This document shows positions 1-7,979 of a stretch of 64,000 nucleotides of DNA, piece after piece; the stretch's first letter is position 1, and every line of letters starts with the position of its first letter. The stretch spans positions 3,472,001-3,536,000 of the forward strand of contig NZ_VFMR01000001.1 in NCBI RefSeq assembly GCF_006715145.1, given 5' to 3'. Made by a program: the position numbers and the translations under genes. Origin of the DNA: Microbacterium sp. SLBN-146 (GTDB lineage: Bacteria > Actinomycetota > Actinomycetes > Actinomycetales > Microbacteriaceae). The notes beneath the pieces were generated by a model that was not told the DNA's origin, did not search any database, and saw only the letters and a list, made by a program, of their open reading frames with translations.

Positions 1-1
1 C

Positions 2-118
2 CCCGTGCGGGCCGCCGTGACAGGGCTCGTCGCGGCCGTCGCGATCGGCGCGATCGCCGGGTTCCTGCCCGCACTCGCGGCCGTGCGCGCGAAGGTGATC
101 GACGCCCTGCGGTTCTGA
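2..118 (+). CDS. ABC transporter permease, FtsX/MacB type (3' fragment)
   Basis: Only the last 38 codons and the stop are in the window. They encode a hydrophobic helix followed by a short basic tail, with the sequence GFLPALAAVRAKVIDALRF at the end. This ending (a helix, then PA-x-x-A-hydrophobic-x-x-x-x-DALR) is characteristic of FtsX-like permeases of MacB/LolC-type exporters. A PadR-type regulator follows 67 bp downstream on the same strand, a common partnership for drug- or stress-responsive ABC exporters. The family is inferred from this short tail only; the substrate cannot be read. Confidence 0.65.
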   Translation, partial: PVRAAVTGLVAAVAIGAIAGFLPALAAVRAKVIDALRF

Positions 119-185
119 CGGGGCGGCCCCCGGGCGACCCGGGGTGCATATACTCGGCAACGCGTTCACACAGGGGGGAGAACGG

Positions 186-797
186 ATGTCGGTACGCCAG
201 AGCCTGCTCGCGATCCTCGATCGCGGACCGTGCTACGGCTACCAGCTCCGCGCCGAGTTCGCCCGCCGAACCGGTTCGACCTGGCCGCTCAACGTCGGCC
301 AGATCTACAACACCCTCGATCGACTGGAGCGCGACGGGATGGTCGTCCGCGACGACGTCGACGAGCACGGGCACGTGTACTGGCGGATCACGGATGCCGG
401 ATCTGCCGAAGCCCACGCGTGGCTCCGCGCGCCGGTCGTGCGTCCGCGCGGCACGAGGGACGAACTGGCGATCAAGCTCGCCCTCGCCGCGACCCTCCCC
501 GGTGCGGACGTCGCGACCTTGATCGGTGCACAGCGGACAGCCTCCGCGGAGAGATTGCGATCACTCGACGACTCGGCCGACGAACAGGACGGAGGCGCGG
601 CACCGGAGGATGTCGCCCGCACGCTCGTCCACGCGTCGATGAGATTCGAGGCGCAGGCGGAGCTGCAGTGGCTCGACCATGTCGAGGAGCAGTTGGCGCG
701 GCATCCGGATCATGTCCTGGCGCTCGAGCTGTCGTCCGAGCGCCCCAAGCGCGGCCGACCGGCCGCCGCGCACGGGCCCGAGCAGGTGACGGACTGA
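186..797 (+). CDS. PadR family transcriptional regulator
   Basis: The 203-residue protein has an N-terminal winged helix (about residues 1-80) with the PadR hallmarks YGYQLRAEF near residue 17 and GQIYNTLDRLERDGMV near residue 37, followed by the wing strand ending in ITDAG. The C-terminal half (about 90-180) is the helical dimerisation domain of PadR s2-type proteins, and the tail is basic. I chose the ATG at 186 because a GGGGGGAG ribosome binding site lies 6 nt upstream; an in-frame ATG at 144 lacks one. PadR proteins usually repress a neighbouring exporter, and the preceding permease fragment is the obvious target. The ligand is unknown. Confidence 0.85.
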   Translation: MSVRQSLLAILDRGPCYGYQLRAEFARRTGSTWPLNVGQIYNTLDRLERDGMVVRDDVDEHGHVYWRITDAGSAEAHAWLRAPVVRPRGTRDELAIKLALAATLPGADVATLIGAQRTASAERLRSLDDSADEQDGGAAPEDVARTLVHASMRFEAQAELQWLDHVEEQLARHPDHVLALELSSERPKRGRPAAAHGPEQVTD

Positions 798-851
798 TCG
801 CCCCCTCGGCGGCGCGGCGCGGCATCCTGTCGCCTCCCAGGCCGGACGCAC

Positions 852-857
852 TATCCT
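852..857 (+). promoter_or_regulatory. -10 element, leaderless helicase mRNA
   Basis: TATCCT ends 5 nt before the GTG at 863, and no Shine-Dalgarno is present. This puts the transcription start at or next to the start codon. Confidence 0.5.
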
Positions 858-862
858 GAAGC

Positions 863-2644
863 GTGTCCACAAGCGATGACCCGATCGAGGCAGCGGCTCC
901 CGCAGAAGCCCCCGCGATGACTTTCTCCGACCTCGGACTGGGCGACGCAGTGCTCAAGGCCCTGCGCGACGTCGGCTACGAGACCCCCTCCGCCATTCAG
1001 GCCGCGACCATCCCCCCGCTCCTCGCGGGGCGCGACGTCGTCGGTCTCGCCCAGACGGGCACGGGCAAGACCGCCGCGTTCGCGCTCCCCATCATCGACC
1101 GGCTCGATCTCTCGCAAAAGACGCCGCAGGCCCTCGTGCTGGCACCGACGCGCGAACTCGCCCTGCAGGTCTGCGAGGCGTTCGAGAAGTACGCCTCGCA
1201 CCTCAAGGGCGTGCACGTGCTCCCCGTGTACGGCGGGCAGGGCTACGGCGTACAGCTCTCGGCGCTGCGTCGCGGCGTCCACATCGTCGTCGGCACCCCC
1301 GGACGCATCATGGATCACCTCGAGAAGGGCACACTCGACCTGTCCGACCTGTCGTACCTCGTGCTCGACGAGGCCGACGAGATGCTCAAGATGGGCTTCG
1401 CGGAAGACGTCGAGACGATCCTCGCCGACACGCCGGACTCCAAGCAGGTCGCGCTCTTCTCCGCGACGATGCCCGCGACCATCCGCCGCATCTCGCAGCA
1501 GTACCTGCACGACCCCGAAGAGATCACGGTCAAGACGAAGACCACGACGTCGGCGACGATCACGCAGCGCTACCTCGTCGTCGCCTGGCAACAGAAGATG
1601 GATGCCCTCACCCGCATCCTCGAGGTCGAGAACTTCGACGGGATGATCGTCTTCGGGCGTACGAAGATCGTCACCGAGGAGATCGCCGAGAAGCTGCGCG
1701 CACGCGGCTACTCGGCCGCCGCCATCAACGGCGACGTCGCGCAGGTTCAGCGCGAGCGGACCGTGAACCAGCTGAAGTCCGGAAAGCTCGACATCCTCGT
1801 CGCGACCGATGTGGCCGCGCGCGGCCTCGATGTCGAGCGGATCTCTCACGTCGTCAACTTCGACATCCCGACCGACACCGAGTCGTACGTGCACCGCATC
1901 GGCCGCACCGGTCGCGCAGGGCGTTCGGGCGACGCGATCAGCTTCGTCACGCCCCGCGAACGCGGACTCGTCCGCGCCATCGAGCGCGCGACCCGGCAAG
2001 AGCTCACCGAGATGCAGCTGCCGAGCGTCGACGAGGTGAACGTCACGAGGCTCACCCGGTTCGACGACCGGATCACGGAAGCGCTCGCCTCGACCGAACG
2101 CATCGATCGCTTCCGCGACATCATCGCGCACTACGTCCGTCATCACGACGTACCCGAAGTCGACGTCGCGGCAGCTCTCGCGATCGTCGCGCAGGGCGAA
2201 TCGCCCCTTCTCCTCGACCCGGCTGCCGAGCCCGAACGCCCGGCCCGCGTCGAACGGACGCGCGACCGTGGCGACGACGACCGGGGCGAACGGCGTCCAC
2301 GCACGCCCCGCGGCGGCATGGCGACCTACCGGATCGCCGTCGGAAAGCGACACCGCGTCGAACCCCGACAGATCGTCGGCGCACTCGCCAATGAGGGCGG
2401 TCTCCGACGCGACGACTTCGGCGCCATCCAGATCCGACCGGACTTCTCGCTCGTCGAGCTGCCGGCAGACCTGCCGCAGGCGACGTTCGATCGACTGACC
2501 GACACCCGGATCTCCGGCCGACTCATCGAGCTCCGTCTCGACACGGGCGGACCCTCGCGCCGCCCGCGCGAAGACCGAGGGGACCGACCGTCGTACGACG
2601 ACCGGGGCGAGCGGCCCGCGCGCAAGCCGAGGCACAAGGACTGA
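863..2644 (+). CDS. DEAD-box ATP-dependent RNA helicase with DbpA-type RNA-binding domain
   Basis: The 593-residue protein has all core superfamily 2 motifs: Q motif (TPSAIQ, about 41-46), Walker A AQTGTGKT (63-70), PTREL (95-99), TPGR (145-148), DEAD (169-172), SAT (200-202), then the second RecA domain with ARGLD and HRIGRTGRAG. A charged linker (about 450-480) leads to a C-terminal RRM-like DbpA/CsdA domain (about 485-560, starting TYRIAVGK). It probably unwinds structured RNA in ribosome assembly or cold adaptation (CsdA/DeaD group). The GTG start at 863 is preceded by TATCCT at 852-857 and no Shine-Dalgarno, so the mRNA is probably leaderless. A GC-rich hairpin follows the stop. Confidence 0.92.
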   Translation: MSTSDDPIEAAAPAEAPAMTFSDLGLGDAVLKALRDVGYETPSAIQAATIPPLLAGRDVVGLAQTGTGKTAAFALPIIDRLDLSQKTPQALVLAPTRELALQVCEAFEKYASHLKGVHVLPVYGGQGYGVQLSALRRGVHIVVGTPGRIMDHLEKGTLDLSDLSYLVLDEADEMLKMGFAEDVETILADTPDSKQVALFSATMPATIRRISQQYLHDPEEITVKTKTTTSATITQRYLVVAWQQKMDALTRILEVENFDGMIVFGRTKIVTEEIAEKLRARGYSAAAINGDVAQVQRERTVNQLKSGKLDILVATDVAARGLDVERISHVVNFDIPTDTESYVHRIGRTGRAGRSGDAISFVTPRERGLVRAIERATRQELTEMQLPSVDEVNVTRLTRFDDRITEALASTERIDRFRDIIAHYVRHHDVPEVDVAAALAIVAQGESPLLLDPAAEPERPARVERTRDRGDDDRGERRPRTPRGGMATYRIAVGKRHRVEPRQIVGALANEGGLRRDDFGAIQIRPDFSLVELPADLPQATFDRLTDTRISGRLIELRLDTGGPSRRPREDRGDRPSYDDRGERPARKPRHKD

Positions 2645-2696
2645 CCGCCCCGCGACGCCTGAGCGTTCGCCGACGGCGTCGCTCAGGCTGGCGGTC
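2643..2696 (+). terminator. Hairpin after the helicase gene
   Basis: Nested inverted repeats begin at the helicase stop codon: GACCGCC (2643-2649) pairs with GGCGGTC (2690-2696), and GCCTGAGC (2657-2664) pairs with GCTCAGGC (2681-2688). There is no U-run afterwards, so this is a GC-rich actinobacterial-type terminator or 3' stabiliser rather than a classical intrinsic terminator. Confidence 0.5.
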
Positions 2697-2713
2697 GGCC
2701 TTCGCGACCATCG

Positions 2714-2719
2714 TAGGAT
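2714..2719 (+). promoter_or_regulatory. -10 element, leaderless mRNA for the coiled-coil protein
   Basis: TAGGAT is followed by 6 nt and then the ATG at 2726, with no Shine-Dalgarno. It fits the leaderless pattern seen at many genes here. Confidence 0.55.
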
Positions 2720-2725
2720 CGAGGC

Positions 2726-4069
2726 ATGGCGGGATTCTGGGGCAAGCGCAAGCGCGAGCAGGAAGAACTTCAAGCCCAGGACGCTGACCTGGCGCGGAAG
2801 GCGCAGACCTCGCTCGTCTCGGCGGACGAACGGATCCGCGTGACGACCGACGAGCTCGTCTTCGCGGAGGCCGAACTCGGTCCCGAGTCGACGAAGGAGC
2901 TGCGCGAGGCCCTCGCTGCCGTCAAAGAGCACCTCGGCGAGGCGTTCCACCTCCACCAGCTCAATCACGACGAGATCCCCGACACCCCCGAAGAGTTGCG
3001 CACGCGCAACGCCCGCATCGTGCAGCTCTGCGATTGGGCCGAAGATCTGCTCGACGATCGCACGTCGTCCCTCGCCGAACGCATCGCACGCGCGCGCCGC
3101 GCACCCGAGATCATCGCCGGCGTGCGCGCCGACGCCGCTCGACTGCGCACGCGCGTGCCCGGAGCACGCGAGACCGTGCAGCGACTCGCGTCGCGGTACT
3201 CCGCCGAGGCGCTGTCGCAGGTCGATGCCAACCCCGGTGAGGCGGATCAGCTGCTGAACTTCGCGGAGCACAGCGCCTCCGTCGCCGAGCGTCGCCGCGA
3301 GGCCGGGCAGCGCGAGCAGGCGAATCTCGCGCTGGAGGCATCGACCGAAGCGGTCCGCCGTGCGGCCACGCTGCTCGATGCCGTCGAGACGTTCGAGGTC
3401 GAGGCGCTGCGTGCGGAATCCACGCTCTCGGCGATCATCGAGGACTCGCGCGAAGACATCGCCGTCGCCCTCAAGGAGCCGCACTCCCCCGCCGTCTCGG
3501 AGGCGATCGGCAACCTGCAGGCGGCCCTCGCGGCCCTGCCCGGAGCAGGTGTCAACACCGACCCGTTCGCGCTCCTCTCCCGCCTGCGCGAAGCCAACTC
3601 CGCGCTCGATGAGGCGATCGCGAAGGCGCGCGCCCGTGCCGCCCGCCCCATCCCGCCGCTCGAGCACGTGCGACACTCCATCGATGACGCCGACCGTCAG
3701 CTCGCCGTCACGAGAGACGTCATCTCGGGGCATCGCGGATGGATCGGCGCCGACGCGCGGACGCGGATCGCCGAGGCGGAGCGCGTGCGCATCGACCTCG
3801 ACCGCTACCTCGGCACGTCTGCCTCCGCGGCGACGAACATCGACGAGGACCACCGCGAGCAGGCGATGGCAATGGCGCGCCGTGTCGCGTTCCTCTCTGC
3901 GGAGGCGCTGCAGCTTGCGCAGCGCGACATCGACTCCTCGCGGCCGCAGCAGGGTCCCGACCAGTGGGGCCGGGGTGGCGGCCGCGGCGACGGCGGAGGC
4001 GGAAACCTCATGGGCGGCATCCTCGGCGGCCTCGTCATCGGAAGCCTGCTCGACGGCATGTTCGACTGA
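2726..4069 (+). CDS. Coiled-coil protein with glycine-rich C-terminus, function unknown
   Basis: A 447-residue, highly charged, Ala/Glu/Arg-rich protein with no signal peptide. Most of it (about 15-400) looks like a series of long amphipathic helices. It ends in a run of short Gly-rich segments and a small hydrophobic patch (GGILGGLVIGSLLDGMF). This arrangement resembles the region downstream of the TPM domain in actinobacterial TPM-domain membrane proteins, but no TPM domain or N-terminal membrane helix is present. It could be a cytoplasmic scaffold or a phage-shock-type peripheral protein. I do not recognise the family with certainty. It has its own likely leaderless promoter. Confidence 0.75.
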   Translation: MAGFWGKRKREQEELQAQDADLARKAQTSLVSADERIRVTTDELVFAEAELGPESTKELREALAAVKEHLGEAFHLHQLNHDEIPDTPEELRTRNARIVQLCDWAEDLLDDRTSSLAERIARARRAPEIIAGVRADAARLRTRVPGARETVQRLASRYSAEALSQVDANPGEADQLLNFAEHSASVAERRREAGQREQANLALEASTEAVRRAATLLDAVETFEVEALRAESTLSAIIEDSREDIAVALKEPHSPAVSEAIGNLQAALAALPGAGVNTDPFALLSRLREANSALDEAIAKARARAARPIPPLEHVRHSIDDADRQLAVTRDVISGHRGWIGADARTRIAEAERVRIDLDRYLGTSASAATNIDEDHREQAMAMARRVAFLSAEALQLAQRDIDSSRPQQGPDQWGRGGGRGDGGGGNLMGGILGGLVIGSLLDGMFD

Positions 4070-4084
4070 CCCGCTCGCGCCCGC

Positions 4085-4514
4085 TCGCTTGTCTTGAATG
4101 GCGGGGCGGGATGCCGTGATGTCGCCCTTTGCGACAAGTGAGCCGGATGGCCGGTGCGCGTGACGGTTCCGTTCACTCGTCTTGAATGGCGGGGCGGGAT
4201 GCGGCCGGGTCGCCGTTTGCGACAAGTGAGTCCCCGGGGCTGGATCGCGATTCAGTTCACTTGTCGTGAATGGCGGGGTGGGATGCCGTGAGGTCGCCCT
4301 TTGCGACAAGTGAAGCGGCTAGGGGGTACGCGTCGCGGTTCCGTTCACTTGTCGTGATTGGTGGGGTGGGATGCCGCGAAGTCGCCCTTTGCGACAAGTG
4401 AGCGTCCGGGGCTGTGCGGGGGTCGACCCTGCTCCGTCGCCGGGGTCGCGGGCTCGTTTGTTTGTCGTGAATGGTGGGGTGGGATGCGGCGGGGTCGCCG
4501 TTTGTGACAAGTGA
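4085..4514. repeat. Array of five 58-60 bp imperfect palindromes (REP-like)
   Basis: Five related units lie at about 4085-4142, 4171-4230, 4255-4314, 4343-4402 and 4455-4514. Each begins near CACTTGTCGTGAAT and ends with GCGACAAGTG, so the ends are inverted repeats (CACTTGTCG/CGACAAGTG). The middle is conserved and G-rich (GGCGGGGTGGGATGCCG). The interval sequences alternate: those after units 1 and 3 resemble each other, as do those after units 2 and 4. This implies that a roughly 170-bp two-unit block was duplicated. The array fills the 502-bp gap before the DUF222/HNH gene. A further copy, inverted relative to these, is at 63827-63887. No reading frame here is convincing. Confidence 0.9.
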
Positions 4515-4559
4515 AGTTGGGGGTGTGGATAGTTTCGGGTGAGTGTCGGTGGGGGTCGC

Positions 4560-4565
4560 TAACCT
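4560..4565 (+). promoter_or_regulatory. -10 element, leaderless DUF222/HNH mRNA
   Basis: TAACCT is followed by 6 nt and then the ATG at 4572. No Shine-Dalgarno is visible. It lies immediately after the palindrome array. Confidence 0.5.
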
Positions 4566-4571
4566 TGGAAC

Positions 4572-6053
4572 ATGCATTCGAAGCGGCTGGTGGTCTTCAC
4601 CGACGGTGACGCGGCGATCCTCGCCGAGGTTGTTGCCGAGGTGCAGAAGACGCAGGCGGTCATCGCCGCCGCGCAGGCCGCGCAAACCCGGGCGCTCGCC
4701 CGGGCCGGGGACCTTGCCCGCACCCAGGCGGTACGCAGCCGGCGGAACGTGCGTGATCACGACATGGCGTTACGGGGCATCGCCGCTGAAGTCGCCGGGG
4801 TGATGAGACTCGCCGACCGGTCGGTGCAACGGCAGATCGGGGATGCGCTGAACCTCGTCGAAGAGTACCCGCAGACAGTGGACGCATGGGAAGCCGGGGA
4901 GATCACCCGCGGGCACGTACGAGCGATCGTCGACGCGGGAGCACCGTTGCCGCCCGAGGCGCGTGCCGGGTTCGAACACGAGGCGCTGCGACGATGCGAG
5001 GGGCAAACCCCCGGCCGGGTGCAAGGCGAACTGCGGTTGCTGGCCGAACGGCTGCACCCCCGGACGCTGGCCGAGCGGCACGTCGAGGCGTGCGAGACGC
5101 GTTCGGTGCGTGTGATCCCGGTCGGGGACGGAATGTCCGACCTGTGCGCGACAGTCCCGTCACTGTTGGCGGATGCGATCTACGACCGGCTCACCCAACA
5201 AGCGCGGAGCATCGTGGATGTGCGGGGACAGGCTGCCGCCGACGCGCGCGCCGCGAACCAGGCGCCCGGTACCGGCGGCGGAAAGGACGGTGGGGAGGAC
5301 TCCGAAGCAGTGTCGCGGCTTGAGCTGATCGGATCGGACACGCGCACGATGGACCAGTTGCGGGCGGATCTGCTCACCGACATGCTCCTCACCACCCAAC
5401 CCGGCGCTGACCCCACCCGCACCGACGACGGCCCCGGAGCCCTCGGCGCCATCCGTGCGAAGGTGCAGGTCGTCGTGCCGGTCCTCAGCCTCCTCGGCCG
5501 TGATGACGCACCGGCCGACCTCGTCGGACACGCGCCCATCGACCCCGCCACCGCCCGGCAACTGGCCGGGTCCACCCGGTCACCCCTGGAGCGGATCCTC
5601 ACCCACCCCGTCACCGGGGCCGTGCTGCACGTCGACACGTACCAGCGGACCGCGGCGATCGACCGGTACCTGCGCGCCCGCGATCAGCACTGCCGATTCC
5701 CCGGATGCCGGCTCCCCGCCATCCGCTGCGAAGTCGACCACACCATCGACGCCGCCCACGGCGGGCCCACCCACGTCCGCAACCTCGCGCACCTGTGTCA
5801 ACGACATCACAGCATGAAGCAATTCACCGCCTGGAAAGTGACACAACTCCCCGGCGGCATCCTGCAATGGACCTCACCCCTCGGCCACCACACCCTCGAC
5901 CACCCACCCTCACTCGGCGTCCACTTCCGACCCACCGACGACCCACCCACCGGCGACCCGGTCGACACCGGTGACCCATCCGGCGCCGACGATCCGCCCG
6001 ACACTGACGACCCACCACCGACGGCGTCAGGCCATACTCGCGCACCGTTCTGA
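4572..6053 (+). CDS. DUF222 / 13E12-family HNH endonuclease
   Basis: The 493-residue protein has the N-terminal helical DUF222 domain (about 1-340) and a C-terminal HNH nuclease domain (about 365-420). The visible metal and catalytic residues are C374 and C379 (CRFPGC), D389-H390 (VDH), N404, C409 and H412-H413. This is the architecture of the 13E12 repeat family of Mycobacterium, which is present in many near-identical copies in actinobacteria. The nuclease looks intact. A low-complexity Asp/Pro-rich tail (about 445-485) follows the HNH domain. Its biological role is not established; the repeat array directly upstream suggests a link to repeat mobility or DNA ends. Confidence 0.9.
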   Translation: MHSKRLVVFTDGDAAILAEVVAEVQKTQAVIAAAQAAQTRALARAGDLARTQAVRSRRNVRDHDMALRGIAAEVAGVMRLADRSVQRQIGDALNLVEEYPQTVDAWEAGEITRGHVRAIVDAGAPLPPEARAGFEHEALRRCEGQTPGRVQGELRLLAERLHPRTLAERHVEACETRSVRVIPVGDGMSDLCATVPSLLADAIYDRLTQQARSIVDVRGQAAADARAANQAPGTGGGKDGGEDSEAVSRLELIGSDTRTMDQLRADLLTDMLLTTQPGADPTRTDDGPGALGAIRAKVQVVVPVLSLLGRDDAPADLVGHAPIDPATARQLAGSTRSPLERILTHPVTGAVLHVDTYQRTAAIDRYLRARDQHCRFPGCRLPAIRCEVDHTIDAAHGGPTHVRNLAHLCQRHHSMKQFTAWKVTQLPGGILQWTSPLGHHTLDHPPSLGVHFRPTDDPPTGDPVDTGDPSGADDPPDTDDPPPTASGHTRAPF

Positions 6054-6212
6054 CACAGCACCGTTCTGACACAGCCCCCTTCCGACGCGGCACCGTACCG
6101 AGGCGCCGCTGTGAGGGCTTCGCTCGTCGAGTCGCCGCTACGGCACCCACCCCGCGACGGCTTTGGCGGGGAACGCGCGAGCCCGCAGCCGCTGAGCGCA
6201 GCCTCGCAGCGC

Positions 6213-6254
6213 GCAGCCTGCAGCCCGCAGCCCGCAGCCCGCAGCCCGCACCCC
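6213..6254. repeat. Tandem heptamer (GCAGCCC)n
   Basis: About six back-to-back copies of the 7-mer GCAGCCC and single-base variants (GCAGCCT at the left end, GCACCCC at the right). This is a minisatellite-like tract prone to slippage. Confidence 0.85.
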
Positions 6255-6300
6255 GCACCCCCGCAGGGCGCCACCCCGCACCCCCGCAGGGCGCCACCCC
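6255..6300. repeat. Two tandem 23-bp repeats
   Basis: A 23-bp unit beginning GCACCCCCGCAGGGCGCC occurs twice exactly (6255-6277 and 6278-6300), directly after the heptamer tract. A partial third copy follows. Confidence 0.85.
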
Positions 6301-6356
6301 GCAACCCCGCTCCCCCACAACCCCCGCCAGCGCCCGCACGCTCACCAAAGAAGAAC

Positions 6357-6386
6357 GGATGCCGCGACCCGAAGGCCGCGGCATCC
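6357..6386 (-). terminator. Rho-independent terminator of hpf
   Basis: A perfect 10-bp stem, GGATGCCGCG (6357-6366) and CGCGGCATCC (6377-6386), encloses a 10-nt loop. On the minus strand the stem is followed by GTTCTTCTTT, a U-rich tail. It lies about 50 bp beyond the hpf stop codon. Confidence 0.8.
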
Positions 6387-6434
6387 GCCTGTCCCGTACG
6401 GCTCAGCGACCGTGCGCAGTGCTGAGCCGCCGGG

Positions 6435-7094
6435 TCACGACGCGACAGCGTCGGGGACAGCCTGCGTCGTCAGGGAGATCACACCGTAGTCCCAGCCCTT
6501 GCGGCGGTAGACGACGCTCGGGTGGTCGGTGCGGGCATCGATGAAGAGGAAGAAGTCGTGTCCGACCAGCTCCATGCGGTCGACGGCGTCTTCGACGGTC
6601 ATCCACTCCGGTCCGAACTGCTTCGTGCGGATGACGACGGGGGTGTACTCCTCCTCGTCCTCGGGTCCCGTGACGATGGGAACCTCGCCCGTCGCAACGG
6701 CACGGAGGACATCGACGGATGCCGGCTGCACATCCACTCCGCGCAGCGATCCGCTCTCCTTGTCGAGCACAGCTCCCCGTGGGTGCTTCCGCGCGTCGAT
6801 GCGCTTGTCCTTGGCGCGGCGCAACTGCTCGGCGAGCTTGTCGACCGCCATGTCGAGAGCGGCGAACTTGTCGCCGTCGACGGCCTCCGCCCGTACGACC
6901 GGCCCCTTGCCGGTGAGCGTGAGCTCCACGGTCTCGTCTTCCATTCGCCCGTTGTGATACGCGCGGTGGGTGACCTTGACATCGAGCCTCTGCGCACGCG
7001 GCGCGAGGGTCTCGATGCGGATGGCCTTCTCTTCCACAACGCCGCGGAATCGGTCGGAGATGCTCACTCCCACGCCGACGATGCTGGTATCCAT
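6435..7094 (-). CDS. hpf: Ribosome hibernation-promoting factor, long form
   Basis: The 219-residue protein has an N-terminal S30AE/HPF domain (about 1-110) and, after a linker, the C-terminal dimerisation domain of long HPF (about 155-215, containing TVEDAVDRMELVGHDFFLF and YRRKGWDYGVI). Long HPF binds the 30S subunit and joins two ribosomes into inactive 100S dimers during starvation. The ATG at 7094 is preceded by AAGGAGG on the minus strand. An in-frame upstream GTG at 7127 would add 11 residues without support. It follows comF, a common actinobacterial order, and ends in a clear terminator. Confidence 0.95.
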   Translation of the reverse strand: MDTSIVGVGVSISDRFRGVVEEKAIRIETLAPRAQRLDVKVTHRAYHNGRMEDETVELTLTGKGPVVRAEAVDGDKFAALDMAVDKLAEQLRRAKDKRIDARKHPRGAVLDKESGSLRGVDVQPASVDVLRAVATGEVPIVTGPEDEEEYTPVVIRTKQFGPEWMTVEDAVDRMELVGHDFFLFIDARTDHPSVVYRRKGWDYGVISLTTQAVPDAVAS

Positions 7095-7204
7095 CCTTGA
7101 CCTCCTTGTTCCGGTCCACCCGGTCAAGGGCGGACCATCAGTCGCCTTGGACTCTCCACGCTATCCCCCGGCCACCCCCCTGTCACCTATGAGTTGGGCG
7201 TGTG

Positions 7205-7885
7205 TCATCTTTGCCTGCGATCCTTGTCGGCTCTCCGGGGCGTCGCGGCGATCGTGACCGCGCCCGCCACGTCCACACCGACGGCCCGGAGCGCGCGCAC
7301 CGCCTCGGAGAGAGTCGCCCCGGTCGTCATGACGTCGTCGACGACGACGACGCGGCCCGTCGGGACGCGCGTCACCGCAAGGCTCCCCTCGACGTTGCGG
7401 CGACGATCCGTGGCATCCAGTCCCCGCTGATCGCGAGGCTGACGCACGTAGCGGAACAGCCGCGCGGTCGGAAGCCCCGCCCGGCGAGCCACGAGCTCGA
7501 CGACGCGGTATCCGCGGCGGCGGAACGATGCGCGCGACGTCGGAATCGGCGCGAGGGTGACGTCTGGGACGGATGCCGCCGCCGCGGCCGCGAACGCAGG
7601 GGCGAGGTCCCGCGCAAGTCCCGTGCGCCCGTCCTCCTTGAGAGCCCGGATGACGCGAGCCGCGACGTCATCGAAGACGAGACCGCTGTGAACGGGCACA
7701 CCGTCTAGATCACCCCTCAGCGGCGTCGGCGCCAGGGAGGAGCGGCACACATCGCACAGGGACACGTCCGGCAGGCCGCATCCCGCGCACGAGACGGGGA
7801 GCACGAAGGCGAGCGCCTCTGCGAGCGCGCGACGGGTGCGCAACAGCGCGGGCGCGGGCGCGGGCGCAGGTGGTGGCATCGACAT
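7205..7885 (-). CDS. comF: ComF family phosphoribosyltransferase-like protein
   Basis: The 226-residue protein has two CxxC pairs near the N-terminus (CAGC and CDVC, about residues 33-48), which should bind zinc, then a phosphoribosyltransferase fold with the PRPP-binding loop VVVVDDVMTTGAT (about 174-186). ComF proteins take part in DNA uptake in competent bacteria, but in actinobacteria the gene is conserved next to mtrAB-lpqB and its role is unclear. The start is uncertain: a second Met is two codons in, and the first 14 residues are Pro/Ala-rich. Confidence 0.88.
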   Translation of the reverse strand: MSMPPPAPAPAPALLRTRRALAEALAFVLPVSCAGCGLPDVSLCDVCRSSLAPTPLRGDLDGVPVHSGLVFDDVAARVIRALKEDGRTGLARDLAPAFAAAAAASVPDVTLAPIPTSRASFRRRGYRVVELVARRAGLPTARLFRYVRQPRDQRGLDATDRRRNVEGSLAVTRVPTGRVVVVDDVMTTGATLSEAVRALRAVGVDVAGAVTIAATPRRADKDRRQR

Positions 7886-7979
7886 GGAGCCAGACTCGCG
7901 GCATCCCGCGCGTCACCCTGACCGCCCAGCGCACAACGTGGAGAGTTGCCCAGGACCGGCCCCTGGGGAGGACTCGACG

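Larger units (their letters stand above)
6054..6434. other. Gene-free stretch with low-complexity repeats
   Basis: This 381-bp gap lies between the convergent DUF222/HNH and hpf genes. It contains C/G/A-rich short tandem repeats (6213-6300) and the hpf terminator hairpin (6357-6386). The open frames across it are repetitive and I do not believe they are coding. Confidence 0.7.

Noticed and set aside
851..4309. Very long minus-strand open frame opposite the helicase and the coiled-coil gene
   Set aside because: It is the antisense shadow of two well-supported plus-strand genes and has Arg/Gly/Asp-rich composition typical of antisense frames in GC-rich DNA. Its N-terminal end is only the translated palindromic repeats.
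4085..4514. CRISPR-like pattern of repeats and spacers
   Set aside because: The repeats are 58-60 bp and degenerate, the intervals resemble one another in alternation, and there are no cas genes or leader nearby. REP-like palindromes fit better.
4257..4760. Minus-strand frame with repeated peptide motif (SQRATSRHP)
   Set aside because: The repeated peptide is the translation of the DNA repeat array, with no start signal or homology support.
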